A DNA stretch of 64,000 nt from Novipirellula herctigrandis (lineage in GTDB: Bacteria; Planctomycetota; Planctomycetia; Pirellulales; Pirellulaceae). Positions 44,236 to 56,011 of the stretch are shown piece after piece (position 1 is the first letter of the stretch; every line of letters starts with the position of its first letter). Location: NCBI GenBank assembly GCA_007859835.1, contig SJPJ01000002.1, positions 266,744 through 330,743 of the forward strand, in the 5' to 3' direction. The position numbers were made by a program, and so were the translations under genes. The notes beneath the pieces are model-generated. The model made no database searches and was not told the DNA's origin. It saw only the letters and a program-made list of their open reading frames with translations.

Positions 44236-44973
44236 ATGACGACCATTCATACCGAAGCGCCCGCGGATCTGCCTAGCACCGATCCACTTGATATGCTGGT
44301 CGTCGCCCCTCATCCGGATGACGCCGAATTAGGGATGGGTGGTACGATTGCTAAAATGCAATCGATGGGCTGGCGCGTCGGTATCCTGGATTTAACCAGC
44401 GGTGAACCGACACCTCATGGGTCCGAATCACTGCGTCGCAAAGAAACGCTTCTCGCAACCGAAACGCTCGGTATCTCTTGGCGAGGAAACGCAGGTTTGC
44501 CCAATCGCAAACTTGAGCACACCCTCGATGCTCGCGAGTTGGTCGCCAGCTACTTTCGCGTGCTTCGTCCCCGATGGATCTTTGCCCCGTATTGGCAAGA
44601 CGCCCATCCGGACCACATTGCGGCAACCGAGATGATCGAAGCGGCCCGGTTTTGGGCTAAGTTGAGTAAGACAAATATGCCGGGAGAACGATTCCATCCC
44701 GAACGCGTTTTCTATTATTACTGCATCCATTTGCGGATGGCCGTCACACCGGATTGGATCGTCGACATCAGCGAACAATGGGAAACCAAACGAGCGTCGA
44801 TCGAAGCGTACCAAAGTCAATTTGTCCATGGTCGCGAACCACAACCGCCGACCTTCATTGACCGCTTGCGAGACGAAGCGGCCAATTGGGGGCGGCTGAT
44901 CAATCGCCAATATGGCGAGCCATTTGCAACCAAAGAACCCTTGGGCCTTCGTTCGCTCGAAGGAATTCTCTGA
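44236..44973 (+). CDS. bshB1: PIG-L/LmbE-family deacetylase, BshB1-like
   Basis: 245 residues. The zinc site '[17 protein letters not shown]' (HPDD) and '[13 protein letters not shown]' (HPDH) are complete. The C-terminal '[20 protein letters not shown]' is typical of the bacillithiol deacetylase BshB1, which removes acetate from GlcNAc-malate. Other bacillithiol genes (bshA, bshC) are not in the window, so the low-molecular-weight thiol it serves is unproven, and another PIG-L deacetylase is possible. Confidence 0.78.
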   Translation: MTTIHTEAPADLPSTDPLDMLVVAPHPDDAELGMGGTIAKMQSMGWRVGILDLTSGEPTPHGSESLRRKETLLATETLGISWRGNAGLPNRKLEHTLDARELVASYFRVLRPRWIFAPYWQDAHPDHIAATEMIEAARFWAKLSKTNMPGERFHPERVFYYYCIHLRMAVTPDWIVDISEQWETKRASIEAYQSQFVHGREPQPPTFIDRLRDEAANWGRLINRQYGEPFATKEPLGLRSLEGIL

Positions 44974-45110
44974 GTCCTGTCGCTCGGGATATCGAAAAAT
45001 CGGAGTGGCCCGCCCCACCCATTACCGCAGCACATTCGAGATCGATTATAGTAGGGACTTGGAGAATTTCCTTTCTTCCGAATCCGTTTGCTCCACTCAC
45101 AGTAACTACC

Positions 45111-45527
45111 ATGCCTGTCAAAATGCAGCTGGCCCGGATCATCATTTCCGAGCTTACTGAAAACCAAGTGATCTACCTTCAAGAAGTAGATGGGCAACGC
45201 GAGTTCCCTATTCTGATTGGCATCTTCGAAGCAACCAACATCGATCGTCGTGTCAAAGAAGAGTACGTGCCCCCACGACCACTAACCCACGACTTGATCG
45301 TCCGCGTTGCCGACTCACTTGAAGCGAAGATCGAAAGCGTGGTGATCAGCGATTTGAGCGAACACACCTACTACGCTCAATTGAATTTGCGAAAGGCAGA
45401 CGGAGAATTGATCACGATCGATTCACGACCAAGTGACGCAATCGCGGTCGCCGTGACCTTTTCACCGCCTCTACCGATCTTCGTCGCCGAACATGTTCTC
45501 GACGAAGCGACATCAGCTCCCTTCTAA
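45111..45527 (+). CDS. Bifunctional nuclease-family (DUF151) protein
   Basis: 138 residues from the ATG at 45111; the frame is open further upstream but overlaps the deacetylase gene without domain content. 'ISELTENQVIYLQEVDGQRE' and 'DSRPSDAIAVAV' are the DUF151/BFN signatures. The archetype has DNase and RNase activity, and other members act as regulators. The C-terminal UVR extension seen in some relatives is absent. It ends 23 nt before the panC start. Confidence 0.85.
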   Translation: MPVKMQLARIIISELTENQVIYLQEVDGQREFPILIGIFEATNIDRRVKEEYVPPRPLTHDLIVRVADSLEAKIESVVISDLSEHTYYAQLNLRKADGELITIDSRPSDAIAVAVTFSPPLPIFVAEHVLDEATSAPF

Positions 45528-45550
45528 AGAACCTGTTGAAACGGATTCAC

Positions 45551-46396
45551 ATGCAGCGACTTCTTACACCCGAGCAGGCTCGGTCTTTTGTGTTATCGCA
45601 TCGATTCGAAGGCCGGACCGTAGGTCTAGTGCCGACGATGGGCGCACTTCACAAAGGCCACTTGTCACTCGTTCGCCAATCGCAACAACAATGTGATGTA
45701 ACCGTCGCAACCATCTTTGTGAATCCGACACAGTTTGGCCCGAGCGAGGACCTCGACAAATACCCGCGATTGCTCGAGCACGATTGTGAACTGTTAGAGC
45801 GTGAAGGCACCGCAGCGGTTTTCTTGCCGTCCAATGAAGCGATGTACGCCAATGGGTATAGCACCTTCGTCGATCCCCCCAAGGTCGCCCAGCGACTAGA
45901 AGGCGAATGCCGACCGGGCCATTTTCGCGGCGTCGCGACGGTGGTGCTCAAGCTGTCTCAAATCCTACCTGCCACACATGCCTTCTTTGGCCGCAAGGAC
46001 TACCAACAACTCAAAGTAATCCAAGCGATGCTGAGGGATTTGAGTGTCGGCATCATCGCGGTTCCTTGCGAAACCGTTCGTGAGCAAGACGGATTAGCGA
46101 TGAGCAGCCGTAATCGTTACCTCAGCGACGAACAACGTTCACAATCGCTAAGACTATCAAAGGCTCTCAGTAAAGCGAAGCAATTAGCGGATTCGGGCGA
46201 ACAGAGTATCGACGTGATTGAAGAGGCGATGCAAGAAGAACTACGAAGAGATGGGGGAGTGGACCGCATCGACTACGCAACCGTCGTGAACGCAGAAACG
46301 CTCGATCCCCTGTCAAAACTTGACCAACCCGCCGTCGCATTGATCGCAGCATTCGTCGGTAAAACACGCTTGATTGACAATCAAACGATCCTTTAA
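45551..46396 (+). CDS. panC: Pantothenate synthetase
   Basis: 281 residues from the ATG at 45551 (a TTG five codons earlier is possible). 'VPTMGALHKGHLSLVRQS' includes the HxGH nucleotide-binding motif and 'DGLAMSSRNRYLS' the KMSKS-type motif; 'ATIFVNPTQFGPSEDLDKYP' is family-typical. It joins pantoate and beta-alanine using ATP. It is full length, and its 3' end overlaps the convergent phosphoesterase gene by 4 nt. Confidence 0.94.
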   Translation: MQRLLTPEQARSFVLSHRFEGRTVGLVPTMGALHKGHLSLVRQSQQQCDVTVATIFVNPTQFGPSEDLDKYPRLLEHDCELLEREGTAAVFLPSNEAMYANGYSTFVDPPKVAQRLEGECRPGHFRGVATVVLKLSQILPATHAFFGRKDYQQLKVIQAMLRDLSVGIIAVPCETVREQDGLAMSSRNRYLSDEQRSQSLRLSKALSKAKQLADSGEQSIDVIEEAMQEELRRDGGVDRIDYATVVNAETLDPLSKLDQPAVALIAAFVGKTRLIDNQTIL

Positions 46397-47130
46397 AACT
46401 CAACTTCAATTGGATGGAACGGGACGTGGCGGATCGCGGCTCCACCACTGAAAAATTGCATGCGGTTTAGCTCGTAGCCTTTCACAACTCGGTGCGTGTG
46501 ACCAAACACCACCCGGCGAACGCCGTTTGCATAGTTCAAGTCATGTAGGTCCAAGAACCGAGACAATTTCTTGACCGCCATTTTATTGCGGTGCGCCATC
46601 GCCGCAGCCACCTTATGGGCTCGCGATGCAACGATCGCATCATAGGGCGCGAACCGCCATAGCGCCGCCCGTTTCTTATCGGCCCACTTTTGTCGATACA
46701 GTTCGAACCGAGCGATTTGTCCACGACCTTCGATTTGATCACCGTGCAACATGACCGTATCGCCAATTCGCAACACATCGCCTGCGAACAGAAAATTCGA
46801 CTCCGAGGCGGCATACTCTTTTAATTCCGCCAAAAACTTCGGCGCCGCGTCGTGATTACCACACAAAAAGGCAAACCTCTGGCTAGGAAACCTCGTTTGC
46901 CATGACTTCAAGTAATCCATCGAATAGGCAACCGCATCGGACTCATGATGTAGACGACTCCAACGAAAGTCGAATAAATCGCCTCCCCAAACAACCAAAT
47001 CAGCGCGTTCGATAAAGGATTCGATTAGGTACTCATGCTCCTCGGCCGTGCTACGCGTGCTCATCAAGTGCAAATCGGAAACGAACAACACTCGGCCAAG
47101 CGGCGAGTTAGTCGGCCATTGGTAAATCAC
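46393..47130 (-). CDS. Calcineurin-like metallophosphoesterase (LpxH-like)
   Basis: 245 residues from the GTG at 47130, preferred because an AAGGAG ribosome site lies about 8 nt upstream and the first motif begins soon after; the frame is open to 47241. The metal-ligand motifs are in order: 'LFVSDLHL', 'LVVWGGDLFDF', 'FLCGNHDAA', 'VMLHGDQ' and 'VVFGHTHR'. The spacing resembles UDP-2,3-diacylglucosamine hydrolase LpxH of lipid A synthesis, but the substrate cannot be fixed by sequence alone. An AT-rich palindrome lies just upstream. Confidence 0.82.
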   Translation of the reverse strand: MIYQWPTNSPLGRVLFVSDLHLMSTRSTAEEHEYLIESFIERADLVVWGGDLFDFRWSRLHHESDAVAYSMDYLKSWQTRFPSQRFAFLCGNHDAAPKFLAELKEYAASESNFLFAGDVLRIGDTVMLHGDQIEGRGQIARFELYRQKWADKKRAALWRFAPYDAIVASRAHKVAAAMAHRNKMAVKKLSRFLDLHDLNYANGVRRVVFGHTHRVVKGYELNRMQFFSGGAAIRHVPFHPIEVEF

Positions 47131-47157
47131 GATGGGTCTCCTTGTTTCAATCCTGAT

Positions 47158-47179
47158 ATCAATTTTTTCTAAAATTGAT
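47158..47179. promoter_or_regulatory. AT-rich palindrome upstream of the phosphoesterase
   Basis: A perfect 9-bp inverted repeat (ATCAATTTT, 47158-47166, with AAAATTGAT, 47171-47179) with a TTCT centre. It starts 28 nt before the GTG start, where an operator would sit. Confidence 0.4.
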
Positions 47180-47262
47180 GTTATTGACACGATTCCAGCG
47201 ACCAACGGAAGCGGGCGAACGTGATTCGAGCGGTAGCTCACCTCGCTTGCGGTCCTACCGTA

Positions 47263-48900
47263 CTACGCTTTCAGATGGCGATAACGTTCGATCAACTGAT
47301 TCGTGGAGCCATCATGGCTTAGCGATGCGTCCTTCGACTGCAACTCAGGAATGATCTTCTGGGCGAGTACCTTTCCAAGCTCAACCCCCCATTGATCGAA
47401 GGAATCAATTTGCCAAATCACACCTTGAACGAACGTGCTGTGCTCGTACAAAGCAATTAGCTTACCGAGAACCGCAGGTGTCAAACGGTCAATCAAAATC
47501 GTATTGGATGGCCGATTTCCTTCAAAGACACGGTGAGGCACCAAGGACGGGTCGGTCCCTTCGCCCTCCACTTCTTTTGTTGTCTTGCCCATTGCCAGAG
47601 CTTCCCCTTGCGCAATCACGTTAGCGAGCAAGTAGTCTTGGTGGTCACCGATAGGGTTGAGCGAGTTTGCGAAAGCGATAAAGTCACAAGGAATCAAGTG
47701 CGTTCCTTGATGAATTAACTGGTAGAACGAATGCTGACCGTTCGTGCCCGGTTCACCCCAGAAGATCGGGCTGGTGTCATAGTCGACTCGGTCGCCCGAA
47801 AGGGTGGTCGACTTGCCGTTGCTTTCCATCGTCAATTGCTGAAGGTAAGCGGGAAACCGTTTTAGGTACTGATCGTAAGGCAACACGGCTACCGTTTTCG
47901 CATCGAAAAAGTTGGTGTACCAAACCGTTAGCAGCCCCATCAGGACAGGCAAGTTTTTGTCAAACGGCGCGGTGCGAAAGTGAGTGTCCATTTCATGAAA
48001 GCCAGCGAGCAGTTCACGAAAATTCTTAGGCCCAATCGCTAACATCGTCGACAACCCAATTGCCGAGTCCATCGAATAACGTCCGCCGACCCAATCCCAA
48101 AAGACAAACATGTTGTCCGTGTCGATTCCAAACTCTTTCACCTTAGCAGCGTTGGTCGACACGGCAACAAAATGCTTGGCTACCGCCGAGGCATCGCCAC
48201 CGAGCCCGTCGAGCAACCACTGTCGTGCCGTGCGTGCATTTGTCATTGTTTCCAACGTGGTGAACGTCTTCGACGAAACGACAAACAACGTTTCAGTCGG
48301 ATCGAGATCCGCGGTTGCTTCGAAGAAGTCGGTGCCATCCACGTTCGAAACGTAACGGAATACCAAGTCTCGGTTGCTGTAGTGCTTCAGCGCCTCATAC
48401 GCCATCACAGGACCGAGGTCCGATCCGCCGATACCGATGTTGACAACATTGCGAATCGTTTTGCCCGTTTGGCCTTTCCATTTACCACTCGTAATGCGAT
48501 CACAGAAATCCGCCATCTTGTCCAACACGGCGTGAACCTCGGGAACCACGTTTTCACCTTCAAACTCGACCTTTGCATCCCGGGGGGCTCGCAAGGCCGT
48601 ATGCAGAACGGCACGGTCTTCGGTGATGTTGATTTTTTCGCCGCCAAACATCGCGTCGATGCGGGGCTGAAGCTCCGCGGATTCCGCCAATGCGATCAGT
48701 CGCTTGATCGTTTCCCCATCAATTCGATTTTTTGAATAATCGAGAAACAAGCCGATCGCATCAACAGTGAACGTTTCTGCACGACCAGCGTCTTCGGCAA
48801 ACCAATCACGAAGTTGTTTGTCTTTGATTTGTTCGTAATGTTCGGCAAGGGATTTCCAGGCGTCCGAAGTCGTCAGTTGGGTCGGTAATTTAGCGGTCAT
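47263..48900 (-). CDS. pgi: Glucose-6-phosphate isomerase
   Basis: 545 residues from the ATG at 48900 (the frame runs upstream to 49023, but the family starts here). '[18 protein letters not shown]', '[15 protein letters not shown]', '[15 protein letters not shown]', '[19 protein letters not shown]' and '[11 protein letters not shown]' are the PGI active-site blocks. It interconverts glucose-6-phosphate and fructose-6-phosphate in the cytoplasm. Full length and intact; a single-gene unit. Confidence 0.96.
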   Translation of the reverse strand: MTAKLPTQLTTSDAWKSLAEHYEQIKDKQLRDWFAEDAGRAETFTVDAIGLFLDYSKNRIDGETIKRLIALAESAELQPRIDAMFGGEKINITEDRAVLHTALRAPRDAKVEFEGENVVPEVHAVLDKMADFCDRITSGKWKGQTGKTIRNVVNIGIGGSDLGPVMAYEALKHYSNRDLVFRYVSNVDGTDFFEATADLDPTETLFVVSSKTFTTLETMTNARTARQWLLDGLGGDASAVAKHFVAVSTNAAKVKEFGIDTDNMFVFWDWVGGRYSMDSAIGLSTMLAIGPKNFRELLAGFHEMDTHFRTAPFDKNLPVLMGLLTVWYTNFFDAKTVAVLPYDQYLKRFPAYLQQLTMESNGKSTTLSGDRVDYDTSPIFWGEPGTNGQHSFYQLIHQGTHLIPCDFIAFANSLNPIGDHQDYLLANVIAQGEALAMGKTTKEVEGEGTDPSLVPHRVFEGNRPSNTILIDRLTPAVLGKLIALYEHSTFVQGVIWQIDSFDQWGVELGKVLAQKIIPELQSKDASLSHDGSTNQLIERYRHLKA

Positions 48901-49163
48901 CTTCGTCCATTTCTCTAGGATTCTTGTGTTTTCGGGTTGCCTGAGGATGGGGGCGACCGATCCACGGCGGGTGTATTGTCTACGGCAAAACGAAATTTGG
49001 GAACCGGCTGGAATCGTACGCACTTAAGCAATGGCAGATGCGAACCGACGACGGTTGCCCCCAGGGACGCAGGGCAAGCGATTGGGTTACAATGGTGAAC
49101 GCCACAGCCCCAGTGGTATCAATGTCATCCCACCTTCGCTTTTTTGCATAAGGATCCTTCGCT

Positions 49164-50192
49164 TTGGTCCAACCTCCTCCGATTGAAACTTCCGGCGATG
49201 CTGCGGCAACGACCCGCCTCGTCCACGCCTGCAACCAAGTTCGCGAACAAGTTGCCCGAATCGTCGTCGGCCAAGACGAGGTGATCGAGCAACTGCTGAT
49301 CGCTATTTTGGCTCGCGGGCACTGCCTTCTTGAAGGCGTTCCGGGGCTCGCTAAGACACTGATGATCCGAACCCTCGCCGAGTCGATGCATCTATCCTTC
49401 CGACGAATCCAGTTCACGCCGGATTTAATGCCGGGCGATATTACCGGAACCGAGATTATCCAAGAAGATCCATCGACTGGCCGCCGAGAATTTATCTTCG
49501 AGCAAGGCCCGATTTTCACACAAATGTTATTGGCGGATGAAATCAACCGGACGCCACCCAAAACCCAAGCTGCATTGCTCGAAGCGATGCAGGAGCATGA
49601 AGTCACCACAGCAGGAACGACCTATCGTTTGTCCGAACCTTTCTTTGTCCTGGCGACACAGAACCCGATCGAACAAGAGGGTACCTACCCCCTTCCCGAA
49701 GCCCAACGAGACCGATTCCTATTCCATGTGATTGTCAACTATCCAAATCGCGACGAAGAGTCCGAGATTGTGGACCGAACCACGTCAACGTTCCAATCAA
49801 CCGTGCAATCGGTCGTTTCGGGGGATGACATTATCACATTCCAAAAGACCGTTCGCGAAGTTCCGCTGCCACCCCATGTGAAGGATTGGGTACTCGACGC
49901 CGTCCGCACCCTTCGCCCACAAGACGAACAGAGCGCCGCATGGGCAAAAGACTTGATCCAATGGGGACCGGGACCACGAGCGAGCCAGCAATTAGTATTG
50001 GCGGCGAAGGCGCGGGCTTTGTTGCACGGTCGACCGGTTGTGGCGATCGAAGATGTGAAGTCGCTAGCGCTGCCAGTCCTCAGACATCGAGTAGTGCCAA
50101 CCTTTGCAGCGGAAGCCGACGGTATCACGGTCGACGAGTTGATCTCGAGAATGATTCGTGAAACATCCAAAGGGCCAGCAAAAGTACTGTAA
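49164..50192 (+). CDS. MoxR-family AAA+ ATPase (second copy in the window)
   Basis: 342 residues with a TTG start at 49164, chosen because AAGGA lies about 10 nt upstream and the frame has no ATG before the conserved core. Walker A 'GVPGLAKT', '[20 protein letters not shown]' and '[20 protein letters not shown]' are complete. Unlike the copy at 39598 it has no adjacent DUF58 or vWA gene in the window, so its partner is unknown. Confidence 0.9.
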   Translation: MVQPPPIETSGDAAATTRLVHACNQVREQVARIVVGQDEVIEQLLIAILARGHCLLEGVPGLAKTLMIRTLAESMHLSFRRIQFTPDLMPGDITGTEIIQEDPSTGRREFIFEQGPIFTQMLLADEINRTPPKTQAALLEAMQEHEVTTAGTTYRLSEPFFVLATQNPIEQEGTYPLPEAQRDRFLFHVIVNYPNRDEESEIVDRTTSTFQSTVQSVVSGDDIITFQKTVREVPLPPHVKDWVLDAVRTLRPQDEQSAAWAKDLIQWGPGPRASQQLVLAAKARALLHGRPVVAIEDVKSLALPVLRHRVVPTFAAEADGITVDELISRMIRETSKGPAKVL

Positions 50193-50221
50193 CGACCATT
50201 CCAACGGCTACTGCCGTCGGC

Positions 50222-51931
50222 TCATTTCCCGAGCGAGTACCAACCGGACGAATCGCGAGGCTTTGATACAGGGACCGATGTCGACACCGGTTGGCGATAG
50301 GAACGCTGTTGAATGAGTGCCGCTTCGCGAACGGGGACCCGTGGCGCTACGGCTTCACTCGGAGCACTGGCTTGGTAGTCGCGGTTGTGGGCGTTGCTAG
50401 CTGGTAGCGGAGGCGCCGACAGTGGCGAGCGATCGTAATCGTTACTCGGAGTGAACTCGAGCGATTTCCGTTCGAATGGTGACGTGTAACCAGGCGGTGC
50501 CTCGATTGGCCGAACATCCGAATAGGGTTGTGACGGACTACCCTGTGAATTCGTCGCTGAAATCATTTGATCCGCCGCTGATGTCGATGAGCCAAACACG
50601 TTGGAGTCGGACGGATTCTGAAGCTGCCACGATGGCCTAGGACTCAGGCTTGGCGGTGTCAGGCTTGGGCGAGTCTGGCTTGATGGTGTCTGGCTTGATG
50701 GTGTCTGGCTTGATGGTGTCTGGCTAGGTGCAGCTTGGCTTGATGTCGAGTTGCTGTCCAAATAGCGACTCATGTCGCTGGGACCCGAATTGGGCGACGC
50801 CGTGCCGTAAGGACTCGGTGCATATTGGCTAGATTGAGTTGCCCCAAGCTGCGGTTGACTCAGCGGCGCCAAATCGCCATTTGCTGGACCTGTCAACGGA
50901 GCGGTGTTGGGTGCTTCATACGAGGAACCGGTCCCGTACCCTGTCGCAGGAATCGGAACAACGGAACGCTCGGTAGGTGATTGAATGCCACTGGCTCGAT
51001 TGACACCGCCGTATGCATATGGCTGCGACGTGGCTGGGCTCACGCCATAAACCGAAGGCAGCGGTGTCGTTGGCGGTGTGGCGCCCAAACTAGCATAGGG
51101 AGTGCGTTGCAATTGGGTCTCGTATGACGAACAACCTTGCTGCGTCGTGACGGTTGTGCCGCTGACAGGATCAACGGTGGTGACGGGGCGGTAATACGTT
51201 ACTGGAGCGCGATAATACGATGTTTGGTAGTTCGTTCCGAACATCGGTGCACAAAACCGTGACAAACCACATCCCGTTCCCGTTGCCGGGGCCGCTGCTG
51301 GGTAGAGCGGTGCCATTTGCGTTGCTGGCATCGCAGTCACAGGCGCTCCGGTGACAACAGGTGCACTACCATAGCTGGCCGAGTAAGGAGTGTTGTATGA
51401 CACAGGCGGGTAGGCGTTGCTGCCACCATAAAACGAGGTGGTTGGCGCGGCACCCCGATAGGCTTGTGCGAGTGGAACGGTATTGGGCGGAACGGCATTG
51501 GTCGGATAATTCGCCGAGTAGGGCGTCGCTAGCGGTGCCGCCGCCCCCGTCAACGGCAAACTATAGGAAGTTTGCCTCGTCGTCCGTGGAACCACCGGCA
51601 AACCGGTGTAAACCGATGGGTTGTCGTAGTAAGTCGGACGCTGCGCTTGGTAAACGCCGCTCACTTGATATTGGGATGTGTAGGGTTGCGCCGAGACAAG
51701 CGGTAGTGCCGAGCGATATCCAGCCGAATACGATCCAGCCGAATACGGAATTGTCGCCACCGGCGTGTAACTAGCCGCGTAAGGCTGTGCATAGGCGGGA
51801 CCATATCCAACCACGTACGCCGGAGTCCGCCCGAACAACCAATCCTTTAAACAGCAAGCCGAAACATCGACGGCCACTAATTGAATAGCAGCAAAGGTGA
51901 AGACAGCAATGAGGTGGCGTCGTGTCGACAT
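50222..51931 (-). CDS. Secreted Pro/Ser/Tyr-rich low-complexity protein
   Basis: 569 residues from the ATG at 51931 (the frame runs to 52030, but the signal peptide begins here). The signal sequence (residues 1-25) ends near 'DVSACC'. The rest is disordered and very rich in Ser, Thr, Pro, Tyr and Ala, with YSAGY/YSANY-type repeats and a block of SQTPS repeats from a 15-bp DNA repeat. No domain is recognised. It might be a cell-wall or matrix protein; the name says only what is seen. Confidence 0.7.
   Translation of the reverse strand: MSTRRHLIAVFTFAAIQLVAVDVSACCLKDWLFGRTPAYVVGYGPAYAQPYAASYTPVATIPYSAGSYSAGYRSALPLVSAQPYTSQYQVSGVYQAQRPTYYDNPSVYTGLPVVPRTTRQTSYSLPLTGAAAPLATPYSANYPTNAVPPNTVPLAQAYRGAAPTTSFYGGSNAYPPVSYNTPYSASYGSAPVVTGAPVTAMPATQMAPLYPAAAPATGTGCGLSRFCAPMFGTNYQTSYYRAPVTYYRPVTTVDPVSGTTVTTQQGCSSYETQLQRTPYASLGATPPTTPLPSVYGVSPATSQPYAYGGVNRASGIQSPTERSVVPIPATGYGTGSSYEAPNTAPLTGPANGDLAPLSQPQLGATQSSQYAPSPYGTASPNSGPSDMSRYLDSNSTSSQAAPSQTPSSQTPSSQTPSSQTRPSLTPPSLSPRPSWQLQNPSDSNVFGSSTSAADQMISATNSQGSPSQPYSDVRPIEAPPGYTSPFERKSLEFTPSNDYDRSPLSAPPLPASNAHNRDYQASAPSEAVAPRVPVREAALIQQRSYRQPVSTSVPVSKPRDSSGWYSLGK
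50676..50720. repeat. 15-bp in-frame tandem repeat (SQTPS) in the secreted protein gene
   Basis: TGGCTTGATGGTGTC is repeated three times without change; degenerate copies flank it on both sides. Confidence 0.92.
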
Positions 51932-52509
51932 CCATCTATCCCGTGCGAGTGAAAAACTACTGGTGAAGCGAAAACCTGACTCATACCAACCCATTGTGAC
52001 GGAGCGTCCCCGCCGGTTGGTTACCGGCATGACTGCGCACTGGGTCTTGACGTGTAAGTGGACGTTTCGAGTCGTCTTTCGTCAATCTTTCTGTAGCAAA
52101 CTTTTGCAACTTGAAAACCTTTCCGCATCGCTACCTACCGATCGAAACGATTGTGCCAACTTTACGGCGAGCGTCATCGACACATGGGTGAAGTGAATCG
52201 TATGGCGTCGCTCCGAATTCGTCTCCCGTCGCCAGGCAAGCAGCTAGCAAACGCACGTTTGATTACGATAATTTGTGCGTTCTGGGCAACTTGTTCCTTA
52301 ATTATGTCCTATGTTTCCTTGGGTCTTTAGATTCCGTCGCAAGCGAATGATCTCGCATCAGCGACGAAAACAGCGAAAGCAATCGCCAAAACGACCTTGC
52401 ACGGGTGCTCATCCCACAACCAACTGTTTTGAAAACAGCCACGTTCGGGTGTAGCAGGTATAGAACAAAGCAATCGGCATTAACGGTATCAACCGGGGAA
52501 CTTCCAGCT
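51932..52509. other. Long intergenic region before cpaF
   Basis: 578 nt between the divergent secreted-protein gene and cpaF. It holds a possible small membrane peptide (52184-52330) and otherwise no gene, tRNA or strong terminator that I can recognise. Confidence 0.5.
52184..52330 (+). CDS. Possible 48-residue single-span membrane peptide
   Basis: An ATG at 52184 (another in frame at 52202) opens a frame ending at TAG 52330. The N-terminus is basic, followed by a hydrophobic stretch ('LITIICAFWATCSLIMSYVS') long enough for one membrane helix. It lies about 180 nt upstream of cpaF on the same strand. It lacks the GxxxxEY feature of Flp pilins. It could be chance. Confidence 0.25.
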   Translation: MGEVNRMASLRIRLPSPGKQLANARLITIICAFWATCSLIMSYVSLGL

Positions 52510-53829
<1,320 letters not shown>

Positions 53830-53946
53830 TGGTAAACGACACAAATAGGTGGTGGTCACCTTAAACGGGATCGCCATGCTTAATCCATATTGAGTATTCG
53901 AGTTCAGTTTCAATAGTTTTTACACGATAGCTAAAGCGTTTTAGTC

Positions 53947-54912
53947 ATGAGCGGAATTATCATCGTCGTCGCGGTCGGCGTATTCGTAGCCTCGATCGTC
54001 GCCTTTGCGATCAACGTCATGATGCCCAATGCGGACACCACGTCGGCCGAAGATCGGTTGTCGATGATGGCATCCCGCCGAGGGCGGGAGAGTGCCGATG
54101 AGATTGAACAACGATCGTTGCTTCTAAACAACGAAGGCTCGACAAACCCGATCAGCAGCTTCTTGGAAAATTTACCGGGACTATCGGACTACCTCGAACA
54201 AGCTGACGTAAAGATGCCGGCGCCACAGTTCGCGTTCATCTGCTTTCTCTGTTTAGCCGGCGGAGTTGTCATAAGCGTGCTCTCGCCTTTGCCGAACATC
54301 TTGGCCCCATTGGTGGGTATGGCCTTTTTGTCATTGCCCATCGGATGGCTAGTAATGAAACGAAAACGCCGGTTGGCCAAATTCGGCGTTCAAATGCCGG
54401 AAGCCTTGGAACTACTTGGTCGCTCACTTCGTGCCGGCCACTCACTCAATGCTGGTTTTGACCTTGTTGCAAAACAGATGGACGCGCCTTTGGCGACAGA
54501 GTTTGCACGGTGCTTCGAAGAACAAAACTTTGGAATTCCGCTTGATGAAGCGATTGAAGGGATGGCTGATCGCGTTCCGAACATGGACATTCGGTTCTTT
54601 GCAACCGCAGTGATTCTGCAACGACAAACCGGCGGTGACTTGGCCGAGATTTTAGACAAGATCGGCTACATCATTCGCGAACGACTGCAAATCCATGGAC
54701 AAATCCAAGCTCTCACCGGCGAAGGCCGCATGAGTGGTGCCGTCTTGCTGGCGTTACCACCGGTATTGTTTTTGGTAATGCTCAAGCTGAATTACGAATA
54801 CATCATGATGTTGTTCACAGACGAAATCGGGCGTTATTTGCTCGGCGTCGCTTTGGTGTCCCAGATCATCGGTGCTTTGATGATCAAGAAAATCATCACG
54901 ATCAAGGTTTAA
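53947..54912 (+). CDS. tadB: Tad inner-membrane platform protein TadB
   Basis: 321 residues. The first membrane helix (5-25), a pair near 95-138 and the last two near the C-terminus frame the T2SSF cytoplasmic domain ('LLGRSLRAGHSLNAGFDLVA', 'QTGGDLAEILDKIGYIIRER'). It interacts with CpaF in pilus or secretion assembly. It lies 117 nt after cpaF and 103 nt before tadC. Confidence 0.9.
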   Translation: MSGIIIVVAVGVFVASIVAFAINVMMPNADTTSAEDRLSMMASRRGRESADEIEQRSLLLNNEGSTNPISSFLENLPGLSDYLEQADVKMPAPQFAFICFLCLAGGVVISVLSPLPNILAPLVGMAFLSLPIGWLVMKRKRRLAKFGVQMPEALELLGRSLRAGHSLNAGFDLVAKQMDAPLATEFARCFEEQNFGIPLDEAIEGMADRVPNMDIRFFATAVILQRQTGGDLAEILDKIGYIIRERLQIHGQIQALTGEGRMSGAVLLALPPVLFLVMLKLNYEYIMMLFTDEIGRYLLGVALVSQIIGALMIKKIITIKV

Positions 54913-55015
54913 TTGCGTCTTTCATAAGTTAGGTGAGTTCATTGAGAACACGCCATTTAGAAACACTATTATCCGTCCAACTGCTGACTGTTCGCCGCCT
55001 TCACAAACGCCTATC

Positions 55016-56002
55016 ATGACTACATTCACGATGATCGCTCTTGCTCTAAGCCCTGTCACGATTACGTCGATCTCCATTTTCTTTGGCGTGACGGCATTGG
55101 CATGGTTCGTACTAGGCCGCGTCAGTGGCGATGACAAGCCTCGCGCCGAAGCACGCCTCGATGCCATGCGCAGCCGACGCGGTGGTAATCTTGATGAGGA
55201 TCTCTCCGAAGACGAGCTAAAAAAGAAGAAGAACCAAGCGATTGCAGCGGTGCTTGAAAAAGCAACCTCGCCATTGGCCGAAACGGTCCGTGGTAGTGAC
55301 GAAGAAATGAGTAAGCTTCGGGAAGAATTGATGAACGCTGGATTCCGCGGCGAATCCGCTCCCATTGTGTTTCGTGGCGTTCAATTGATCATCGCATGTA
55401 TCGGATTGTTTCTCGGCGGCATATTTGGATTGGTCGCAAACGGATTGACCCAAGCGATGCTTATGAAATTGCTCGGTGGCTTTGTTGTCGGCTACATGGG
55501 ACCAAAGTTCGTACTGGGGATGATTGCCAAAAAGCGTATGGAATCGATTTTCTTGGGTCTTCCTGACGCACTCGACCTAATGGTCGTTTGTGTGGAAGCC
55601 GGTTTGGGAATGGACCAAGCACTTCGAAAAGTGGCTGAAGAAATGTCCAAGAGCCACAAGAATATCGGTGAGGAATTCAGTGTCGCCAATCAACAACTTC
55701 AATTCGGTCGACCTCGATCCGAAGTGCTTCTTGCACTCGGACAACGAAGCGGCGTGGATGACCTGAAACAATTGGCATCGATCTTGATCCAAGCGGACAA
55801 GTTCGGTTCGAGCGTCGGGAATGCACTCCGCGTGCAAAGTGATGCGATGCGAACCAAGCGTCGGCAAATCGCGGAAGAAAAAGCGGCGAAGACCGCTGTA
55901 AAGATGATCTTCCCACTGGTTTTGTTCATCTTCCCAGGCATCTTTGTGGTGCTCGTGGGGCCTGCGGGAATCAACATGTACCGTCAAATGCTAACCAAAT
56001 AG
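55016..56002 (+). CDS. tadC: Tad inner-membrane platform protein TadC
   Basis: 328 residues with the T2SSF domain ('LDLMVVCVEAGLGMDQALRK', 'KFGSSVGNALRVQSDAMRTK') and membrane segments near 12-30, 120-165 and the C-terminus. It pairs with TadB as the inner-membrane platform. A strong UUCG hairpin follows 10 nt after the stop. Confidence 0.9.
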   Translation: MTTFTMIALALSPVTITSISIFFGVTALAWFVLGRVSGDDKPRAEARLDAMRSRRGGNLDEDLSEDELKKKKNQAIAAVLEKATSPLAETVRGSDEEMSKLREELMNAGFRGESAPIVFRGVQLIIACIGLFLGGIFGLVANGLTQAMLMKLLGGFVVGYMGPKFVLGMIAKKRMESIFLGLPDALDLMVVCVEAGLGMDQALRKVAEEMSKSHKNIGEEFSVANQQLQFGRPRSEVLLALGQRSGVDDLKQLASILIQADKFGSSVGNALRVQSDAMRTKRRQIAEEKAAKTAVKMIFPLVLFIFPGIFVVLVGPAGINMYRQMLTK

Positions 56003-56011
56003 CAAGCACCA

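Noticed and set aside
48980..49609. 209-codon frame on the minus strand
   Set aside because: Antisense to the second MoxR gene; its peptide is a shadow of the MoxR coding sequence.
50205..50218. Short hairpin between convergent moxR and secreted-protein genes
   Set aside because: Only a 5-bp stem with a 4-nt loop and no T-tract; could arise by chance.
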